Source of the DNA: DATEMK01 sp035275625
Lineage (GTDB): Bacteria > Bacteroidota > Bacteroidia > AKYH767-A > OLB10
Length of the DNA: 7,844 nucleotides
Direction of reading: 5' to 3'
Assembly: GCA_035275625.1 (NCBI GenBank)
Contig: DATEMK010000039.1
Location: 1-7,844, forward strand
Shown: positions 5,981 to 7,844 of the stretch, one piece after another
How positions within the stretch are numbered: position 1 is the first letter of the stretch
Layout: each line of letters starts with the position of its first letter
Program-made: the position numbers and the translations under genes
The notes under the pieces: model-generated
What the model was told of the DNA's origin: nothing
Seen by the model: only the letters and a program-made list of their open reading frames with translations
The model's database searches: none

Positions 5981-6197
5981 GAAGGGGTCAGACCTGTGTA
6001 TTTAACCCGGGTTGAGAAAATAAAAAAACAGAACCAAGATTCCTTTATCATAGTTAAAATTTATTTTTCGTTCAGTTTAAAACGAAAATAAACCCTTTTT
6101 ACAGCCGCTCAGACCTGTATACTTAAACGAAATTTTGATTTGGACTTTGCTGATTGATGCTGTTACCTTTATGCTGTTCCAAATAAATCTTATTGCC
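5981..6197 (+). promoter_or_regulatory. Duplicated leader, copy 2, with paired TCAGACCTGT motif
   Basis: This repeats copy 1 in order: TCAGACCTGT at 5988-5997, an A-rich tract, TTATTTTTCGTTC, TTTAAAACG, TCAGACCTGT again at 6109-6118 (121 bp from the first), then CGAAATTTTGATTTGGA and the promoter. It is about 20 bp shorter than copy 1. The 34 bases between the preceding stop and this leader contain a T-run (10 T at about 5959-5968) but no clear stem, so read-through from copy 1 cannot be excluded. Confidence 0.65.
6139..6171 (+). promoter_or_regulatory. Candidate promoter of the second duplicated gene
   Basis: TTTG (6139-6142), 21-nt spacer and TACCTTTA (6164-6171) reproduce the element of copy 1 exactly in sequence and spacing. 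The start codon at 6198 has the context TCTTATTGCCATG. Retention of both boxes suggests each gene is transcribed on its own. Confidence 0.55.
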
Positions 6198-7844
6198 ATG
6201 AAAAAAATTTATGTTATAACATACCTGCTTATTTTATTCATTTCACATTTAAAAGCTGAGGAAAATAAAACAATTAAAAAAGCTTCTTCAAACAATAAAG
6301 TGACTCAAACCGGTTGCGTTATGACAGTTGCATATGCTGATCTTGATATTGCAAATGTCAGGGCGGGAATATTAACAGGCGGTGACATGTGGTGGGATCT
6401 TAATGGCCCTCAATATGAAGTTCCAAAAGGTGGCGGTAACCATTCCATGTTCGCTGCTTCAATCTGGATAGGAGGAATTGACGGAGCAGGGCAAATTAAA
6501 GCTGCCGCACAAACCTATCGCCAGGCAGGAAATGATTATTGGGCCGGTCCCGTTGATCCGGCTACAGATGATATAACAGCTGCAAATTGTCTTGTCTATG
6601 ACAGGATTTGGAAACTTAATAAATCAGATGTGGCGGATTTTGTGAACACCGGCACCACCACCGTTCAGGATATTATTGATTATCCCGGAAACAGCCCTTA
6701 TGCTTCCAATACTCCCCTCGCTCCATATTTTGATTATAACGGAGACGGAATGTATAATTACATTGACGGTGATTATCCTTATTTTGATTTTGGAACAGGT
6801 GCGCCCGGATGCTGTGACATTCTCCATGGCGACCAAAGCCTGTGGTGGGTTATTAACGATGTGGGAAATGTAAAAACCGAAACTAACTCTGCGCCAATCG
6901 GGCTTGAAATACAATGCCAGGCTTATGCTTTTGGTCCTGCTTATACGCAAACCGTTACCACCACTTTTTACCAGTATATAATGATCAACCAGTCAAGCAG
7001 CACGTATTATAATTGTTATTTCGGACAGTGGGCGGACGCTGACTTAGGTCATTATTTTGATGATTTTGTCCGTTGTGATGCCCGTAAAGGAGTGGGCTTT
7101 TGTTACAATGGTGATTTGATTGACGAAATTCCGGATGGTTATGGCCCCACACCTCCTGCAATTGGTATTGATATTTTACACGGACCTTTGGCTGATCCCG
7201 GTGATGGAAAAGATAACAACAGGAATGGAACAATTGATGAGCTAAATGAAGATATTTCTATGTCTAAGTTTGTTTATTATAATAACGCTAATGATCCGAT
7301 ACAAGGAGAGCCTGCCAACTATAATGATTTTTTTAATTACCTCAGAGGTTTTTGGAAAAACGGAGTGCAAATGACCTGGTCAGGTACTGGTTACAATCCC
7401 GGCAGCATTGATACCTGCGATTTTATGTTTCCGGGAACTACAGATGCAGATCACATCAATTCCATTCCCCAGGATTGGACAGAAGAAGTTACCGGTAACG
7501 TCCCTGGTGATAGAAGATTTATCATGTCAGCCGGACAGTTTACTATGCAACCCGGAGAAGTTAACTGCATTACACTTGCTGTTATCTGGGCAAGGGCAGA
7601 CTCCGGTGATAACCATGCAAGCATTCCTGTAATGTTAGAAGCTGACAGCATCATTCAGCTGATTTTCGATTCCTGCTTTCATAATTATTTTGTCAATGTA
7701 GATCAGTTGCCACAGGGAAATATAACAGGTATCGCCCCCAATCCTTTTACAGACAAAACAACCATACATTTTAATAATCCCAAAGGAGAAAATTTTTCCT
7801 TCAAGCTGTTTGATATAAATGGAGCTTTAATAAAAAACGTTTTA
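6198..7844 (+). CDS. Secreted T9SS cargo protein, copy 2 (3' end outside window)
   Basis: The frame is open from the ATG at 6198 to the last base, 549 codons without a stop. By alignment with copy 1 about 38 codons and the stop are missing. Residues 1-20 are a signal peptide (MKKIYVITYLLILFISHLKA). A polar insert of about 18 residues (EENKTIKKASSNNKV...) precedes the shared core, which starts at LDIANVRAGILTGGDMWWD and YEVPKGGGNHSMFAASIWIGG. Both calcium-type loops are present (DYNGDGMYNYIDGD and DPGDGKDNNRNGTIDE). The mature part seen has 11 cysteines: those matching C87, C190 and C387 of copy 1 are alanine, serine and phenylalanine here. The sorting domain begins with GIAPNPFTDKTTIHF and is nearly identical to copy 1 up to the edge. 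Function is unknown; a surface or released protein sharing its ancestor's role is likely. Confidence 0.87.
   Translation, partial: MKKIYVITYLLILFISHLKAEENKTIKKASSNNKVTQTGCVMTVAYADLDIANVRAGILTGGDMWWDLNGPQYEVPKGGGNHSMFAASIWIGGIDGAGQIKAAAQTYRQAGNDYWAGPVDPATDDITAANCLVYDRIWKLNKSDVADFVNTGTTTVQDIIDYPGNSPYASNTPLAPYFDYNGDGMYNYIDGDYPYFDFGTGAPGCCDILHGDQSLWWVINDVGNVKTETNSAPIGLEIQCQAYAFGPAYTQTVTTTFYQYIMINQSSSTYYNCYFGQWADADLGHYFDDFVRCDARKGVGFCYNGDLIDEIPDGYGPTPPAIGIDILHGPLADPGDGKDNNRNGTIDELNEDISMSKFVYYNNANDPIQGEPANYNDFFNYLRGFWKNGVQMTWSGTGYNPGSIDTCDFMFPGTTDADHINSIPQDWTEEVTGNVPGDRRFIMSAGQFTMQPGEVNCITLAVIWARADSGDNHASIPVMLEADSIIQLIFDSCFHNYFVNVDQLPQGNITGIAPNPFTDKTTIHFNNPKGENFSFKLFDINGALIKNVL

Larger units (their letters stand above)
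4021..7844 (+). repeat. Tandem duplication: leader plus secreted-protein gene, two units of about 1.95 kb
   Basis: Unit 1 starts near 4021 and unit 2 near 5981. Similarity begins in the non-coding leaders (GTCAGACCTGTGTATTTA in both), continues through the promoter-like element and start context, and covers the entire genes. The coding parts have diverged in protein sequence but stay colinear, with small length differences only. A 32-nt block is identical at 5792-5823 and 7807-7838. The duplication is old enough for divergence, yet the leader was kept along with the gene. Further copies may lie beyond the right edge. Confidence 0.88.

Noticed and set aside
5940..6110. Minus-strand frame in the second leader starting with MIKESWFCFFIFST, about 40 codons
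   Set aside because: It lies in AT-rich duplicated non-coding DNA, and the matching position in copy 1 has CTG for the ATG and closes after a few codons; the hydrophobic residues come from a T-run.
6624..7654. Several open frames of 65-108 codons on both strands within the second cargo gene
   Set aside because: The real frame from 6198 is open to the window edge and aligns along its length with copy 1; the others are shadows in other frames with low-complexity, implausible proteins.

Overview
The window looks like an AT-rich chromosomal segment of a Bacteroidota bacterium, probably an environmental or uncultured lineage. Three things point there: two large secreted proteins of which the complete one ends in a type A C-terminal sorting domain of the type IX secretion system (T9SS); promoter-like elements of the Bacteroidota kind (TTTG upstream, TAnnTTTG-like -7 box); and start codons that mostly lack Shine-Dalgarno sequences. 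No rRNA, tRNA, CRISPR array or transposase gene was seen.

Left part (1-860). The 3' half of a mannose-1-phosphate guanylyltransferase gene (GDP-mannose synthesis) enters from the left and ends at 572. It is followed by about 245 bp of non-coding DNA with three tight hairpins, lying between this gene and the convergent gene that follows.

Middle part (860-4022). A minus-strand gene encodes a secreted trypsin-like (HtrA/S1C-type) serine protease with a complete catalytic triad and, instead of a PDZ domain, a C-terminal domain with four cysteines. A divergent intergenic region with two copies of one 18-bp palindrome separates it from a plus-strand outer-membrane beta-barrel protein. Next come two minus-strand genes: a small secreted protein of unknown function, and a cysteine-rich protein of unknown function with a good intrinsic terminator just past its stop codon.

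Right part (4021-7844). This is a tandem duplication with a period of about 1.95 kb. Each unit holds a leader of about 210-240 bp and a gene for a large secreted, cysteine-rich, T9SS-exported protein. The first copy (562 aa) is complete; the second runs off the right edge about 38 codons before its expected stop and is not listed as a closed reading frame. The leaders are duplicated too. Each carries the same promoter-like element and two direct copies of the motif TCAGACCTGT about 120-125 bp apart.

The common theme is the cell envelope: GDP-mannose for surface glycans, a periplasmic or secreted protease, an outer-membrane barrel and a pair of T9SS cargo proteins. No single pathway or operon joins them; most genes have their own promoter and alternate in strand. 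The most unusual structures are the duplicated leader-plus-gene unit with its paired motif and the twin palindrome between divergent genes. Neither can be shown to be a new system from sequence alone.
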